The notes under the pieces were generated by a model. That model was not told where the DNA came from, made no database searches, and saw only the letters and a list, made by a program, of their open reading frames with translations. A DNA stretch of 64,000 bases from Stenotrophomonas mori (GTDB lineage Bacteria; Pseudomonadota; Gammaproteobacteria; Xanthomonadales; Xanthomonadaceae), in assembly GCF_023556335.1 (NCBI RefSeq), contig NZ_JAIKTS010000002.1, forward strand, positions 62,001-126,000, written 5' to 3'. Each line of letters begins with the position of its first letter. Position 1 is the first letter of the stretch. Of this stretch, positions 27,109-36,629 are shown one piece after another. The position numbers and the translations under genes are program-made.

Positions 27109-29334
27109 TCAGTCCGCCGCGGCGGCGCCGCAGGCGGCCACGCCGGCGCAGTAGCGGCGCTCCTGGTGCGCCTGCAACGCCTCGTCGGTGAACCGCACCG
27201 GCAGCAGCCGGTGCCCCTGGAACGCCTGCACCTGGTCGTTGGAATGCGGCGAATTCCAGTCCCCGGACTGGCCGCTGCCCAGCACCGACCAGGCCTTCAG
27301 CGGCGTCGAGAACTCGACCATCATGATCCAGTTGTCGCCGAAGCCGGCCAGCGTCTCGCCGGCGGCCTGCGCCCCCATCTGCCGCTTGCCGTCGGCGGCC
27401 GGCACATAGCGCATCACCTGGAAGGTGCCGTAGCTGCCGTCGGCGCCGGCGCCGGGAAGGTCATGGCCGCGCAGGCGGATGCGGTTCACCTCGCCCCAGG
27501 CCACCGCTTCGCTGCCGTACTGCGCGCGCACGTCGGCCACCGCGTCCTGCAGGTGCCGCAGCGCCTGCGCCGGCTCGGCCAGGCCGCGGGGCGTGCGCAG
27601 CGGCGCGTCATTGCTCCACGGCTGCGCGAACGGCTGTGCCAGCGCCGCGGAGTGGCGGTCCCAGAATGCCTGGAACAGCACCGCGCCGCGGCTGTCCGCC
27701 GCCACCTGGCGGTCCCAGGCGGCAAGCACCGCGCGCGCGGCGCGCAGGGGCTCGGGCAGTCCCGGCTCGGCCTCCAGCGCCGCCAGCAGGTCGGGGAGCA
27801 CCCGCTCGGCCAGCAGCATGCGCGGGCTGAACTTCAGGTCCAGCACGTCCTGCGGCGAATAGCGCTTGTCGCCGGCCAGCAGGTCCAGCGCCAGCTGCGG
27901 CCGCAGGGCGATCGGCCCGCGCTGGAAGTAGGCCGGGTAGCGCGCCGGGTCGATCCAGTCGTCCGGCGAGGCCCACCACGGCGGGTTGTTGGCGTTCTGG
28001 ACGATGCCGCCCGGTGGATTCAGCAGCGCCGGCATGTCGTCCAGCCCATGTACCCGGGTCCAGATCCGCGACGCGTCGGCGGGGACGTCCAGCGAGTAGT
28101 CGGTGCCGTCGTCGGGACGCTGCGGGATCGGCGCGTTCCACAGGTAGTAGATGTTGCCCGGGCGGTCGGCGTAGATGTAGTTGCAGCCGAAGGTGGGGTG
28201 GTCGCGGAAGACCTGCTGGAAGGCCTGCAGCGAGCGGGTCTGCGCCAACCGGTAGAACCCTTCGAACTGCAGCGGTGCGTCCAGCCGGGTGGTCCGCACC
28301 GCGAACGCACGGCCGCCGACACGGTGCACGATCGGTCCCAGTTCGGATTCCCAGTAGGTGCGGGTGCGGGTCGCCAGGCGGCCGTCGGCCTGCTTGACCT
28401 GGATCTCGACCTGGCGCGGCACCAGCGCCCGGACATCTCCCTGGTAGCGGTAGTGGTCCGGTTGCGACGGATCCAGCTCCAGCGCGTACAGGTCGTCCAG
28501 GTCGGCGGCGTGGACGGTGTTGGCCCAGCCCAGATCGGCATTGAAGCCCGCCCACAGCACCGGGTAGCCCGCCAGGGTGTTGCCGTAGAAGTCGAGCACG
28601 CCGGGCACGCGGATGTGCGCCTCCCAGTACAGGCTGGACCAGTTCAGGTGCGGGTTGGCCAGCAGGATCGGGTGCCCGCCCTCGGTCCGCGCCCCGGACA
28701 GGGCGAAGGCGTTGGAACCCGGGCCCTCCTGGTTCGGCGCCGGTGCGGCGTGCATCGCGGTGGCCTCGCCCGGGCCGTACTTCCGGTCCAGGCGCGCGAT
28801 GATCTCCGGCGCGATCAGGGGCGGGATCGCATTGGAGCGGATCAGCGCCATCGTGTCGGCCGGCGTGAACCGCGGCACCCATTCCGGAAGCGTCTCGCGG
28901 TGGCCGTCGACGTAGCGGTTGAGGCCGGCGGCGAAGGCGGAGACGACCGTGCGGAAGGTCGGGCTGACCCGCTCCAGGTCCTTTCCGGCCTCGGCCAGGT
29001 TGTCGAACCGTCGCATCGCGAAATCGTTGTCGGCCTCGGCCTCGCCGAAGATGCGCGCGGCCTCGCCGCGCGCACGCACCATCCGCCGGGCGATCTCGAC
29101 CATGTGGTCCTCGGCCTGGGCATAGCCGAACGCGAATGCCGCGGCCTCCTCGCTGCGCGCCTGGATGTGCGGCACGCCACGGTCGTCGCGCACGATCTCC
29201 ACCTGCGCCGCCACCGCGTCCCAGTGTGCGGTCTCGGCGGCGTGCGGCGCGGCGGCGAAGGCCGGCGCCGCCGCCAGGGCCAGCAGGCCGGCCAGGAACG
29301 TGCCGCGGGCCAGGCGGCGGGAATCAGAAGTCAT
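27109..29334 (-). CDS. Penicillin acylase family (Ntn-hydrolase) periplasmic amidase
   Basis: A 741-residue precursor of the penicillin/acyl-homoserine-lactone acylase family. A signal peptide ends near AFAAA (residue 29). The alpha chain contains VEIVRDDRGVPHIQA and GYAQAEDHMVEIARR. The autocatalytic nucleophile is Ser207 in EGPGSNAFALSG, where the beta chain begins. Family members cleave amide bonds of penicillins, N-acyl homoserine lactones or acylated peptides. The start codon lies 11 bases inside the end of the TonB-dependent receptor gene, so the two are translated together. The enzyme probably processes what that receptor brings in. Confidence 0.93.
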   Translation of the reverse strand: MTSDSRRLARGTFLAGLLALAAAPAFAAAPHAAETAHWDAVAAQVEIVRDDRGVPHIQARSEEAAAFAFGYAQAEDHMVEIARRMVRARGEAARIFGEAEADNDFAMRRFDNLAEAGKDLERVSPTFRTVVSAFAAGLNRYVDGHRETLPEWVPRFTPADTMALIRSNAIPPLIAPEIIARLDRKYGPGEATAMHAAPAPNQEGPGSNAFALSGARTEGGHPILLANPHLNWSSLYWEAHIRVPGVLDFYGNTLAGYPVLWAGFNADLGWANTVHAADLDDLYALELDPSQPDHYRYQGDVRALVPRQVEIQVKQADGRLATRTRTYWESELGPIVHRVGGRAFAVRTTRLDAPLQFEGFYRLAQTRSLQAFQQVFRDHPTFGCNYIYADRPGNIYYLWNAPIPQRPDDGTDYSLDVPADASRIWTRVHGLDDMPALLNPPGGIVQNANNPPWWASPDDWIDPARYPAYFQRGPIALRPQLALDLLAGDKRYSPQDVLDLKFSPRMLLAERVLPDLLAALEAEPGLPEPLRAARAVLAAWDRQVAADSRGAVLFQAFWDRHSAALAQPFAQPWSNDAPLRTPRGLAEPAQALRHLQDAVADVRAQYGSEAVAWGEVNRIRLRGHDLPGAGADGSYGTFQVMRYVPAADGKRQMGAQAAGETLAGFGDNWIMMVEFSTPLKAWSVLGSGQSGDWNSPHSNDQVQAFQGHRLLPVRFTDEALQAHQERRYCAGVAACGAAAAD

Positions 29335-32098
29335 AGGTCAGCTCCGCGTAGATCTGCCGCCCGAGGGGGCTGTAGCTGCGGTAGAAATACGGATAGTTCG
29401 TGTAGCTGTCATCGCGCGGGTGGAATGTGTTGAACACGTTGTTGACGTTCAGGCCGAGCGTCGCCTGCGGCAGGATCTTCTTGGCGATCCCCGCGTTCCA
29501 GATCACGTACGGCGCGATGCGCCCGGTGTTGGCGAAGTTCGGCAGCGAGCCCCAGCGGTAACCGTACACCGTGGCCTGCCAGTCGTCGCGGTTCCAGTTG
29601 ACCTGCCAGTTGGTCTTGCTGCGGAAGTTGCGGTAGCGCAGGTCGTCGCGCTCGTTGATCAGCGCATCGCCGGCGAACAGCTGGCTCTCCAGCTTGGTGA
29701 CGATGGTGTAGCCCAGGCGCAGGTCGAAGGTGCCCAGGCCACCGGCGTCCAGGCTCCAGCGCAGCGAGGTGTCCACGCCCTGGGTGCGCATCATCGACTG
29801 GTTCACCGGGTAGGAGGCGTAGCGGGTGATGGTGCCGGTATCCGGATCGCGCGCGACCAGCCCGGTGTAGAACTGGCACGACGGCGAACCGCCGTCCACC
29901 GGCTGGCCGGCCACGGTGGTGCCCAGCAGGCAATTGGCGTACTGGTCCATCAGGAAGTCGCTGTCCAGGTCGGAGACCGCGCCCTCCAGCTTGATGTCGT
30001 ACCAGTCGGCGCTGAACGACAGGTTGCGCGCCACGTCCCACACCAGCCCGACGGTGTTCGAGGTGCCGGTCTCCTCCTGCAGCTTGCGGTTGCCCGAGTA
30101 GGTGCCCTGCACCTGGTCGTAGTAGTCGCTGGACCCGGAGGTGCACAGCGGGTCGCTGGGATGCAGCCCGTCCACGCGGCAGCGGTAGATGTCCGTCAGC
30201 CAGTAGAAGTTGCTGGACTCGCCCGAGTACAGGAAGGTCATGTCCGGTGCGCGGAAGCTGGTGGCATGGGTGGCGCGCAGCAGCAGCGAGGACACCGGCC
30301 GCCATTCCAGGCCCGCCTGCCAGGTGAAGGCGCCGCCGACGTCGCTCTGGTCGTCGTAGCGGTCGTAGCGGCCGGCCATGCTGGCATCCAGGGTGGACAG
30401 CAGCGGAACGCCGAACTCCAGCCCCAGCGCGTAGCGGTTGCGGGTGCCGCCGCCGGTGATCGCGGTCCAGTTGAAGATGTTCTCGCCACCGGCATGGTCC
30501 GGACGGGTGCGGACGTCGGGGTCGAGGTTGAACGTCTCGCGCCCGGCTTCGAGCACCGCGGCCATCTTGACCGTACCGGCCGGCAGATCGAACAGGTCGC
30601 CGTTCATGACGAACTGGGCGTTGCTGATGTTGGAGTCGCCCTTGTTGGTGAACACCGTGCTCAGGTCGTTGAAGGTCTGCGCGTCCACCGGCCCGAACAG
30701 GCGGCCGACCTGCACGCTGCGGATCTCCATTCCATCGCTGGTGTGGCCCTGCAGGGGACCGAGGAAGTAGTCGTTGACGCGCTGGGTGACGAAGAAGCGG
30801 CGGTCGATCGACAGGTCGTAGCGGGAGTGGCTCAGGCTGGCGTCCCAGTCGAACCGGTCGCCGAACATCCGACCGCGCATGCCCACGTTCACGCTCAGCG
30901 CGCGCTCCTTGTACTCGGCCGGAGCCTGGCCGCCGGTCTGCCCGGGGGTCAGCTTGCGGCCGGCGCTGACCACGCCGATCGCCGGGTCGTACACGTTGTT
31001 GGACATGTACCAGTTGAACATCGTCTTGTTGTAGCTCTTGTTCTTCGATTCGCTGGCCATGAGGTTGAAGTAGGCCTGGGCCGAATCGCCGACGTCGACG
31101 TTGCCGGACACCAGGCCGGAGACCTGGCTCACCGCGTTCTGGATCGAGTAGCGCGATACGTAGTCGAACACCCCGCAGCGGTCGGGCGCGGTGGCCGAGG
31201 CCGACGACCTGAAGGGGGTGTAGCGCGGATCGGCACCGGCACAGGCACCGGCCAGCGCGTCCGGCGAAGCGGTCAGCACGCCATTGGCGTCCGGCCACAG
31301 GTAGGCGTTGCCGACATTGTTGAGGAACACGCCCTGCTGCGCGGTGGCCGCGTCCGGATCGCCACGGTAGGCGGGGTTCTGGTACTCGTCGCGCAGGAAG
31401 TCGCGCTGGCTCGCCATGACCGCTTCGCGCGCCATGTACTCCAGCGCGTAGGTGACGCTCCAGCGGTCCCCGGACTTGCCGCCGGACCACTGGAACACGC
31501 CGGTATCGCCACCGCCGCCGGTGCTGGTGCCGGCGCGCACGCGGAACTGGTCGCCCTGGTAGTCGCTCTTGGTGATGATGTTGATCACCCCGGCCACGGC
31601 GTCGGAGCCGTAGATCGCCGACGCGCCGCCGCTGAGGATCTCGATGCGCGCCACCGCGCCGGCGGGAATGCTGGCCAGGTTCACCGCGGTGGAGCGGAAG
31701 TCGTAGGCCTGCGGGTAGTTGGCCATGCGCTTGCCGTTGAGCAGGACCAGGGTGTAGCCGGGCCCGATGCCGCGCAGGTTGACGAACTGGCCGTTCGGCG
31801 TGCCGCCGGTCTGGTCCATGTCGGTGCCGACGTCGCCGGTGGACTGGTTGATCGTCACCAGCGCATCGCGCACGGTGGTGAAGCCCTGCTTCTCCAGCTC
31901 CTCGCCGGTGATGACGGTCACCGGCGACGGGCCTTCGCTCTGCGAGCGGGCGATGCGCGAGCCGGTGACCGAGACCTTGTCCATCTCGGTGACGCCGGGC
32001 GCGTCCTGGGCGGAAGCGGCGGTCTGCGCGTGGCCGGCGCCGGAAGCCGTGGTGAGGATGATCGACAAGGTGACTGCAAGGGGCGTTCTACGAATCAT
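29324..32098 (-). CDS. TonB-dependent outer membrane receptor paired with acylase
   Basis: A 924-residue receptor. A signal peptide ends near GHAQ. The plug includes VSVTGSRIARSQSEGPSPVTV, FVNLRGIGPGYTLVLLNGKRM and ASAIYGSDAVAGVINIITK. The barrel ends in the aromatic-terminated strand YAELTYDF. The ATG at 32098 has AGGAAG six bases upstream and gives a proper leader. It overlaps the acylase gene at its 3' end and lies 117 bases after the DUF917 gene on the same strand. It is the outer-membrane entry point of the IclR-linked locus. Ligand unknown; an amide-containing compound is suggested by its partner. Confidence 0.93.
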   Translation of the reverse strand: MIRRTPLAVTLSIILTTASGAGHAQTAASAQDAPGVTEMDKVSVTGSRIARSQSEGPSPVTVITGEELEKQGFTTVRDALVTINQSTGDVGTDMDQTGGTPNGQFVNLRGIGPGYTLVLLNGKRMANYPQAYDFRSTAVNLASIPAGAVARIEILSGGASAIYGSDAVAGVINIITKSDYQGDQFRVRAGTSTGGGGDTGVFQWSGGKSGDRWSVTYALEYMAREAVMASQRDFLRDEYQNPAYRGDPDAATAQQGVFLNNVGNAYLWPDANGVLTASPDALAGACAGADPRYTPFRSSASATAPDRCGVFDYVSRYSIQNAVSQVSGLVSGNVDVGDSAQAYFNLMASESKNKSYNKTMFNWYMSNNVYDPAIGVVSAGRKLTPGQTGGQAPAEYKERALSVNVGMRGRMFGDRFDWDASLSHSRYDLSIDRRFFVTQRVNDYFLGPLQGHTSDGMEIRSVQVGRLFGPVDAQTFNDLSTVFTNKGDSNISNAQFVMNGDLFDLPAGTVKMAAVLEAGRETFNLDPDVRTRPDHAGGENIFNWTAITGGGTRNRYALGLEFGVPLLSTLDASMAGRYDRYDDQSDVGGAFTWQAGLEWRPVSSLLLRATHATSFRAPDMTFLYSGESSNFYWLTDIYRCRVDGLHPSDPLCTSGSSDYYDQVQGTYSGNRKLQEETGTSNTVGLVWDVARNLSFSADWYDIKLEGAVSDLDSDFLMDQYANCLLGTTVAGQPVDGGSPSCQFYTGLVARDPDTGTITRYASYPVNQSMMRTQGVDTSLRWSLDAGGLGTFDLRLGYTIVTKLESQLFAGDALINERDDLRYRNFRSKTNWQVNWNRDDWQATVYGYRWGSLPNFANTGRIAPYVIWNAGIAKKILPQATLGLNVNNVFNTFHPRDDSYTNYPYFYRSYSPLGRQIYAELTYDF

Positions 32099-32215
32099 GA
32101 TGGCTTCCTGGCTGAGGGCTCTACACGGAAGGAACGGGAGGTACATCCAGTTGTCGAAAACGTGCGCGCCCGGGCGGGGGGAGCCGCCACGGGTGCGCGG
32201 AACCGCGCCGGAGCG

Positions 32216-33298
32216 CTAGGGGGAGGGAGAGGGGGAGGGAGAAGGCGCGGCGCCGCCGCGGCGGATCGGGTGGCCGAGCAGCGCCTCCAGTGGCGGATAG
32301 AGCTCGGGCATGTCCATGGTCGCGGACAGCCGCAGGCGCTCGCGCGGGGCCGCGACCACCTGCACCGGCATGCCGGTCTGGACCTTCGCCGATACCAGCG
32401 GCGCGCCCGCGGAGAAGGTCATGATCAGTTCCGGGAACGCCGCCAGGCAGGTCGCGCCCTGCTCCAGCAGCAGGTACTCGTTGACGAACCGCAGCACGGT
32501 GCCGGCGCGGTCGTCGAGCCGCAGCCAGCCCACGTCCAGGCCGTCGCGGCGCTCGCAGACGTATTCGGCGACCACGCCTTCGGCCGCCACGCGTCCCCCC
32601 AGTTCCCGGCAGACGCCCGCGACACCGTCGGCGACATAGGCATGGCCCAGGGCGATCGCCGCGCTGATCGCGCCCGGCGCGCCACTGCGGCAGGCCTCGG
32701 CCACCGCCACCGGGTTGCGCGCCACCGAGACGAAGCCGCCGACCGCGACCGAGGCCTGGCGCACGACCGCCGACGCGGTTTCCAGTGAACCGCTGATGGC
32801 GCCTTCGACATACTCCGCGTCGAGGCCGCCGGAGAATCCCTGTACCGAGCGGTAGCCCGGTTGCCGGTGCAGGCCCAGCGAGCCCATCAGGCTGGTGGGG
32901 TGGGCGCGGCCGTTGCAGGCCAGGTCGATCACCGGCAGCCCGGAGAGCGCCGCCTGGACCCAGCCGTTGATGCTGGTCTCGGCGCCGTTCTCGTTGGTGT
33001 TGATCGCCCTGATCGGCAGCGCCGGGTCGGCATGGGCACGCGCCAGCTCCAGGGCGCGCATCATGTGGAACGGCTGGATCGGCGCCTTCTGGCTGGACGG
33101 CGTGCCCACCAGCGCCACGGTCACGCACGCCGCCTCCGGCGCGAACTCGTCCGCGCTCCACAGCTCCGGCTGTCCCAGTTCCAGGGCGAGCGCGGCGTTC
33201 TTCAGGCCGTTGTCGACGTGGCCACCACCGCCGCCGCCGAGGATCGCCCCGCCCATCACCGCCGCACGCACATCTCCGATGGTCAACTTGCGCTTCAT
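32216..33298 (-). CDS. DUF917 / S-methyl thiohydantoin desulfurase family protein
   Basis: A 360-residue protein of the DUF917 family, now called S-Me-THD (S-methyl thiohydantoin desulfurase) in Pfam, with N- and C-terminal domains. It opens MKRKLTIGDVRAAVMGGAIL and then has the conserved glycine stretch GGGGGG. INTNENGAETSINGW and NGRAHPTSLMGSLGLH follow. The C-terminus is a Ser-Pro repeat of low complexity. The ATG at 33298 with GGGGAC upstream was preferred to a GTG at 33325. Members lie beside hydantoinase-, racemase- or AroM-like genes and transporters. Here it sits directly after the OPT transporter gene. Confidence 0.88.
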   Translation of the reverse strand: MKRKLTIGDVRAAVMGGAILGGGGGGHVDNGLKNAALALELGQPELWSADEFAPEAACVTVALVGTPSSQKAPIQPFHMMRALELARAHADPALPIRAINTNENGAETSINGWVQAALSGLPVIDLACNGRAHPTSLMGSLGLHRQPGYRSVQGFSGGLDAEYVEGAISGSLETASAVVRQASVAVGGFVSVARNPVAVAEACRSGAPGAISAAIALGHAYVADGVAGVCRELGGRVAAEGVVAEYVCERRDGLDVGWLRLDDRAGTVLRFVNEYLLLEQGATCLAAFPELIMTFSAGAPLVSAKVQTGMPVQVVAAPRERLRLSATMDMPELYPPLEALLGHPIRRGGAAPSPSPSPSP

Positions 33299-33340
33299 CT
33301 CTATGTCCCCGATGAGTACCGACACCCAGGCGCGGGATCG

Positions 33341-34978
33341 CTACCTGGAAAAGCTCTTGCCCAGGCCCGTGGCGAACCCGCACAGCGCGTCGCCGGCGAT
33401 CACCCCGCCGGCGAACACCTCCAGCGACTTGTCGCCGCCGGTGCCGGCGCGGCGGCGGTGCCACAGCCGGTACGCCAGGCCGAGCGCGACCATCCAGCCC
33501 GCGGCCGGGTTGACGATCAGCAGGCCGGTCGCGAACAGCACCCCCAGCTGCCGGCGCACGCCGCCGACCGCCTGCAGCACCGCGCCGACCAGGCCCCACA
33601 GCACCAGGCTGCGGGCGAGATCGGGCGAGGCGCCGGTCTTGATCGCGGCCACATACGCCTGGTTGATCGGTGCCACCAGCCCGCGTGCGAAGAACAGGTC
33701 GTGGGTCGCGGCCACCACCACCGCCGCGACCGCGAACCCGATCAGCCCGGCCAGCCACTGCTGGCGGCGGCCGTCCCATTCCAGGCGCGGGTCGCGGCCC
33801 TCGCCGCGCAGCAGCCAGCCCGCCTTGAGGTCGTAGCCCATGTCGGCGAATGCCGGACCGGTCGCGGCCGAAAAGCCGGCCAGCACCACCAGCGCCTCCG
33901 GCGGGAAGCCGATGAGGATGCCGATCAGCAGCGAGATCAGGGCGATCGCGAACGCCGGGAACCAGCCCGAGTGCATCGCGGCGATGCCCACCAGCATTTC
34001 GTGGACGAAGGCCGAGAACGTGCCGTAGACCACGAAGCCGACCAGCATCGGCCAGTGCATGCCGGTGTAGACGCCCGTCCCCAGGGTCAGCAGCAGCATG
34101 ATCAGCAGGTAGCCCAGCCAGCCCAGCCGCAGCACGCGCCCGGAACGGACCGGCGCCATGCCGGCCACGGCGACCGCGTCCGCGCTCCCGTCGGTGGCCG
34201 GCGCGCCCGGACGCATCCGCCGCGACACCGCGCGCCCGATCTGCAGCACCGCCATCGCACCGGCGCCGATCATCATTCCGTGGGGCACGTAGGCGGCGCC
34301 GAGGTCGATGCCCGCGAGCGGCCCGGCGTACCCGCGTACCAGCAGGCCCAGCGCGAACGCGACCATCGCCGCCATGCCGCCGATCAGCGCCACGCCCAGC
34401 GCCGACATCGGCAGCCCGACGAGATTGCCGGCGACCCCGCAGGCCAGCCCCGCCAGCAGCCTGCGCGCCTGGCGGCCACCGGCGTCGCCGGCCTTGATGG
34501 CTTCCGCCGAAGCCACGCCCATCGGCCAGGCATGGGTCGCCGGAAACGCCGGCGTGCCGAACAGGCGGTACAGCAGGTAGCCGTCCAGCAGCATCGCCAG
34601 GACCATGCCGGCCAGCATCGGCGTCACCATCTGCGGCAGCCCGAACAGGAACGGGATGCCGATCGGCAGGAACAGGCTGTTGGCCGCACCGAAGGTGGCC
34701 GCGGAGATGCTGGTCTGGGCCAGGTTCTGGGAATGGATCGAGCGGTAGCCGGCGAAGGCCGACAGCGGAATCCGCGCCAGCGCCATCGCCGCCAGGGCGC
34801 CGATCAGCGAGGTGTTGGGGGTGATGCCCAGGCTCACCAGCATCTGGATGCCGACCACCGCGCCGCACAGGCTGAGCGCCAGCGTCAGCAACAGGTTCGC
34901 CGGCGCCAGCGCGCGCGGATGCGGGAGCTGTTCTGGGTTGCCTGCGGACGTCTCGAGGGGCTCGCGCACTGGGTTCAC
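33341..34978 (-). CDS. OPT-family oligopeptide-type transporter
   Basis: A 545-residue inner-membrane protein with about 14 hydrophobic helices. The sequence GYRSIHSQNLAQTSISAATFGAANSL and ATHAWPMGVASAEAIKAGD resemble the prokaryotic branch of the oligopeptide/YSL transporter family, which moves small peptides or metal-chelate-like amides with protons. It is the first gene of the minus-strand unit continuing through DUF917 (42 bases later). The GTG start lies 13 bases from an operator-like palindrome shared with the aroM promoter, so control by the divergent IclR protein is likely. Confidence 0.82.
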   Translation of the reverse strand: MNPVREPLETSAGNPEQLPHPRALAPANLLLTLALSLCGAVVGIQMLVSLGITPNTSLIGALAAMALARIPLSAFAGYRSIHSQNLAQTSISAATFGAANSLFLPIGIPFLFGLPQMVTPMLAGMVLAMLLDGYLLYRLFGTPAFPATHAWPMGVASAEAIKAGDAGGRQARRLLAGLACGVAGNLVGLPMSALGVALIGGMAAMVAFALGLLVRGYAGPLAGIDLGAAYVPHGMMIGAGAMAVLQIGRAVSRRMRPGAPATDGSADAVAVAGMAPVRSGRVLRLGWLGYLLIMLLLTLGTGVYTGMHWPMLVGFVVYGTFSAFVHEMLVGIAAMHSGWFPAFAIALISLLIGILIGFPPEALVVLAGFSAATGPAFADMGYDLKAGWLLRGEGRDPRLEWDGRRQQWLAGLIGFAVAAVVVAATHDLFFARGLVAPINQAYVAAIKTGASPDLARSLVLWGLVGAVLQAVGGVRRQLGVLFATGLLIVNPAAGWMVALGLAYRLWHRRRAGTGGDKSLEVFAGGVIAGDALCGFATGLGKSFSR

Positions 34979-34990
34979 CGCCGGGGTTAT

Positions 34991-35008
34991 GTTCTATAAT
35001 ATGGAACT
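34991..35008 (+). promoter_or_regulatory. Operator-like palindrome between OPT transporter and iclR genes
   Basis: The sequence GTTCTATAATATGGAACT is an inverted repeat (GTTC, nine bases, GAAC). It matches a site before aroM (36612-36629, minus strand) at 15 of 18 positions. It overlaps a TATAAT-like element and is followed by another palindrome, TGGAACTATATTCCA (35002-35016). The AT-rich block is conspicuous in this GC-rich region. The probable ligand is the divergent IclR regulator. Confidence 0.7.
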
Positions 35009-35123
35009 ATATTCCACATTGTGATATATAGTTAGGCGGCTTCCCTTTGGCTTGTCAAGTGCTTGTCATGATTTCCCCAACGCACCGAGAATCCAGTGCC
35101 CCCTCCCACCCGCGAGACGCCGC

Positions 35124-35894
35124 GTGAGCACACTCAGCAATGCGATGCAGGTCCTCCAGCTGATCGTCCGGCTGCGGCGCGACATTTCCGTCACCGATCT
35201 CGCCACCCAGCTGGACATCCCCAAGAGCTCGGCCTCGCGCACGCTCAGCCAGATGAGCCAGCACGGCTTCCTGGAGCGCGACCCGGTCACCCGTGCCTAC
35301 CGGCCGGGGAAGATCATCATGGAAGCCTCGTTCCACCTGCGCAGTTCGCGCAGTGCGTTGTCGCTGATCGAGGCGCAGCTGGACCGGCTGGTGCAGGAAA
35401 CCGGCTACACCCTCTATGTGGACCTGCTCGACGGCGCCGATTCGCTGGTCATCCAGATGCGGATCGGCGGCGGTTCGCTGCAGGTGTACACGCCGCCAGG
35501 CACCCGCCTGCCGGCCTACTCGACCTCGGTCGGCCGGGCGATCCTGGCGCGCCTGGACGATGAGCGGGTGCTGCGCCTGGTGAGCGGCAGCATGCAGGCG
35601 CGCGCCAATCCGGATGCGCTGCAGACACCGAAGGAACTGCTGACCCGGCTTGCCGAGATCCGCCGCCGCGGCTGGTCGCTGGCGCGCGGCGAGTTCGTCG
35701 CCAACGTGGCCGGCATTTCCACCTCGCTGGAAGATCCGGACACGCACCAGATCTACGGCTTGAGCATCGCCCTGCCGTCCCAGGACCTGACCGAGTCGCG
35801 GATCAACGATTTCAGCCAGGCGCTGGTCACCGCGACCCGCGACATCGGCCAGCAGATCGGCGATCCGTACTGGCTCGACTTCCGCGCCAGCTGA
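35124..35894 (+). CDS. IclR-family transcriptional regulator
   Basis: A 256-residue regulator with an N-terminal winged helix-turn-helix (LSNAMQVLQLIVRLRRDISV, LDIPKSSASRTLSQMSQHGFL) and a C-terminal GAF-like effector domain (LVQETGYTLYVDLLDGADSL, TSVGRAILARLDDERVL, RGWSLARGEFVANVAGIST). IclR proteins usually control adjacent catabolic genes and release or bind the operator with a pathway metabolite. Translation probably begins at GTG 35124; TTG 35052 or ATG 35142 are alternatives. It is divergent to the OPT-DUF917 genes and convergent with aroM. Matching palindromes stand before both. Confidence 0.93.
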   Translation: MSTLSNAMQVLQLIVRLRRDISVTDLATQLDIPKSSASRTLSQMSQHGFLERDPVTRAYRPGKIIMEASFHLRSSRSALSLIEAQLDRLVQETGYTLYVDLLDGADSLVIQMRIGGGSLQVYTPPGTRLPAYSTSVGRAILARLDDERVLRLVSGSMQARANPDALQTPKELLTRLAEIRRRGWSLARGEFVANVAGISTSLEDPDTHQIYGLSIALPSQDLTESRINDFSQALVTATRDIGQQIGDPYWLDFRAS

Positions 35895-35915
35895 ACCACG
35901 CGCACGCCGCGCCGC

Positions 35916-36605
35916 TCAGAGCAGTGCGTCGAGCACCGACGTCACCACGCTGCCGGACGTGAGCACCGGCAGCTCCAGCGCACGTGCCAGCCAGGCACGC
36001 TGCGCTTCGTCATAGCCCATGCAGTCCAGCACCACCAGGCGCACCTCGGCCGCACGGCGCAGCTCCTCGACGGCGTGCTGCCAGCCGCCGCAGCCGGGCG
36101 TATACGGCGAGGCCACCGTGCACACCGGCTTCAAGCCGGCGCGCCGCCATTTGGTCGGGGTCTCCGGCAGCTGCTCGCTGGCCGGTGCCACCACTCCGAT
36201 CGCCGCCCCCGGCATCAGCCCGGCCACCACCGCGGGAAACAGCACGTCCGGCTGGACCAGCAGCGCCCTGCGGGTCCGCAGGCGGTCGAAGCGCCCGGTG
36301 CACAACAGCAGGATGGCCTCGATGCCGTCCGACTCCAGCCGGTCGATCAGCGCCTGCAGCCCGGTCTCGACCTTTTCGCTGCAAATCGCCACCACGCGCC
36401 CGTCGCGCAGCTTGGTCACCAGCGGGATGCCGCCGGCGCCGGGCGCGTAGCGCGCCGCCACCTCCGCCGCGTCCAGTCCGTCCAGCAGCCCGCACTCCTG
36501 CAGCCGCAGCGACCGGCCCTTGCCGGCCAGCGCCTGCCCGATGGGCGCGACCATGTCCGGACGCGGGGTTTGTCCGATCGTCACCAGCGCGAGGGATGAA
36601 ATCAC
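35916..36605 (-). CDS. AroM-family protein
   Basis: A 229-residue AroM-family protein, related in fold to Asp/Glu/hydantoin racemases. It begins LALVTIGQTPRPDMVAPIG, the AroM N-terminal signature, and continues with LVTKLRDGRVVAICSEKV, ILLLCTGRF and LVVLDCMGYD, which carry two cysteines spaced as in the racemase superfamily. The biochemical function of AroM is unproven. It starts at GTG, 7 bases after an operator-like palindrome shared with the OPT/iclR promoter. Genes for DUF917 and AroM proteins occur together in other bacteria, which supports a common pathway. Confidence 0.88.
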   Translation of the reverse strand: MISSLALVTIGQTPRPDMVAPIGQALAGKGRSLRLQECGLLDGLDAAEVAARYAPGAGGIPLVTKLRDGRVVAICSEKVETGLQALIDRLESDGIEAILLLCTGRFDRLRTRRALLVQPDVLFPAVVAGLMPGAAIGVVAPASEQLPETPTKWRRAGLKPVCTVASPYTPGCGGWQHAVEELRRAAEVRLVVLDCMGYDEAQRAWLARALELPVLTSGSVVTSVLDALL

Positions 36606-36611
36606 GGCGGA

Positions 36612-36629
36612 AGTTCCATTTATTAGAAC
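36612..36629 (-). promoter_or_regulatory. Operator-like palindrome upstream of aroM
   Basis: On the minus strand the site reads GTTCTAATAAATGGAACT, 15 of 18 identical to the site before iclR/OPT. It lies within a longer palindrome with seven-base arms GAAGTTC/GAACTTC (36610-36632). A TATAAT hexamer lies just upstream (36634-36640 on the plus strand, read in reverse), so a bound repressor would cover the transcription start. Confidence 0.7.

Noticed and set aside
29165..32788. A 1207-codon open frame on the plus strand
   Set aside because: It mirrors the acylase and TonB-dependent receptor genes and encodes a Val/Gly/Arg-rich sequence without recognisable motifs.
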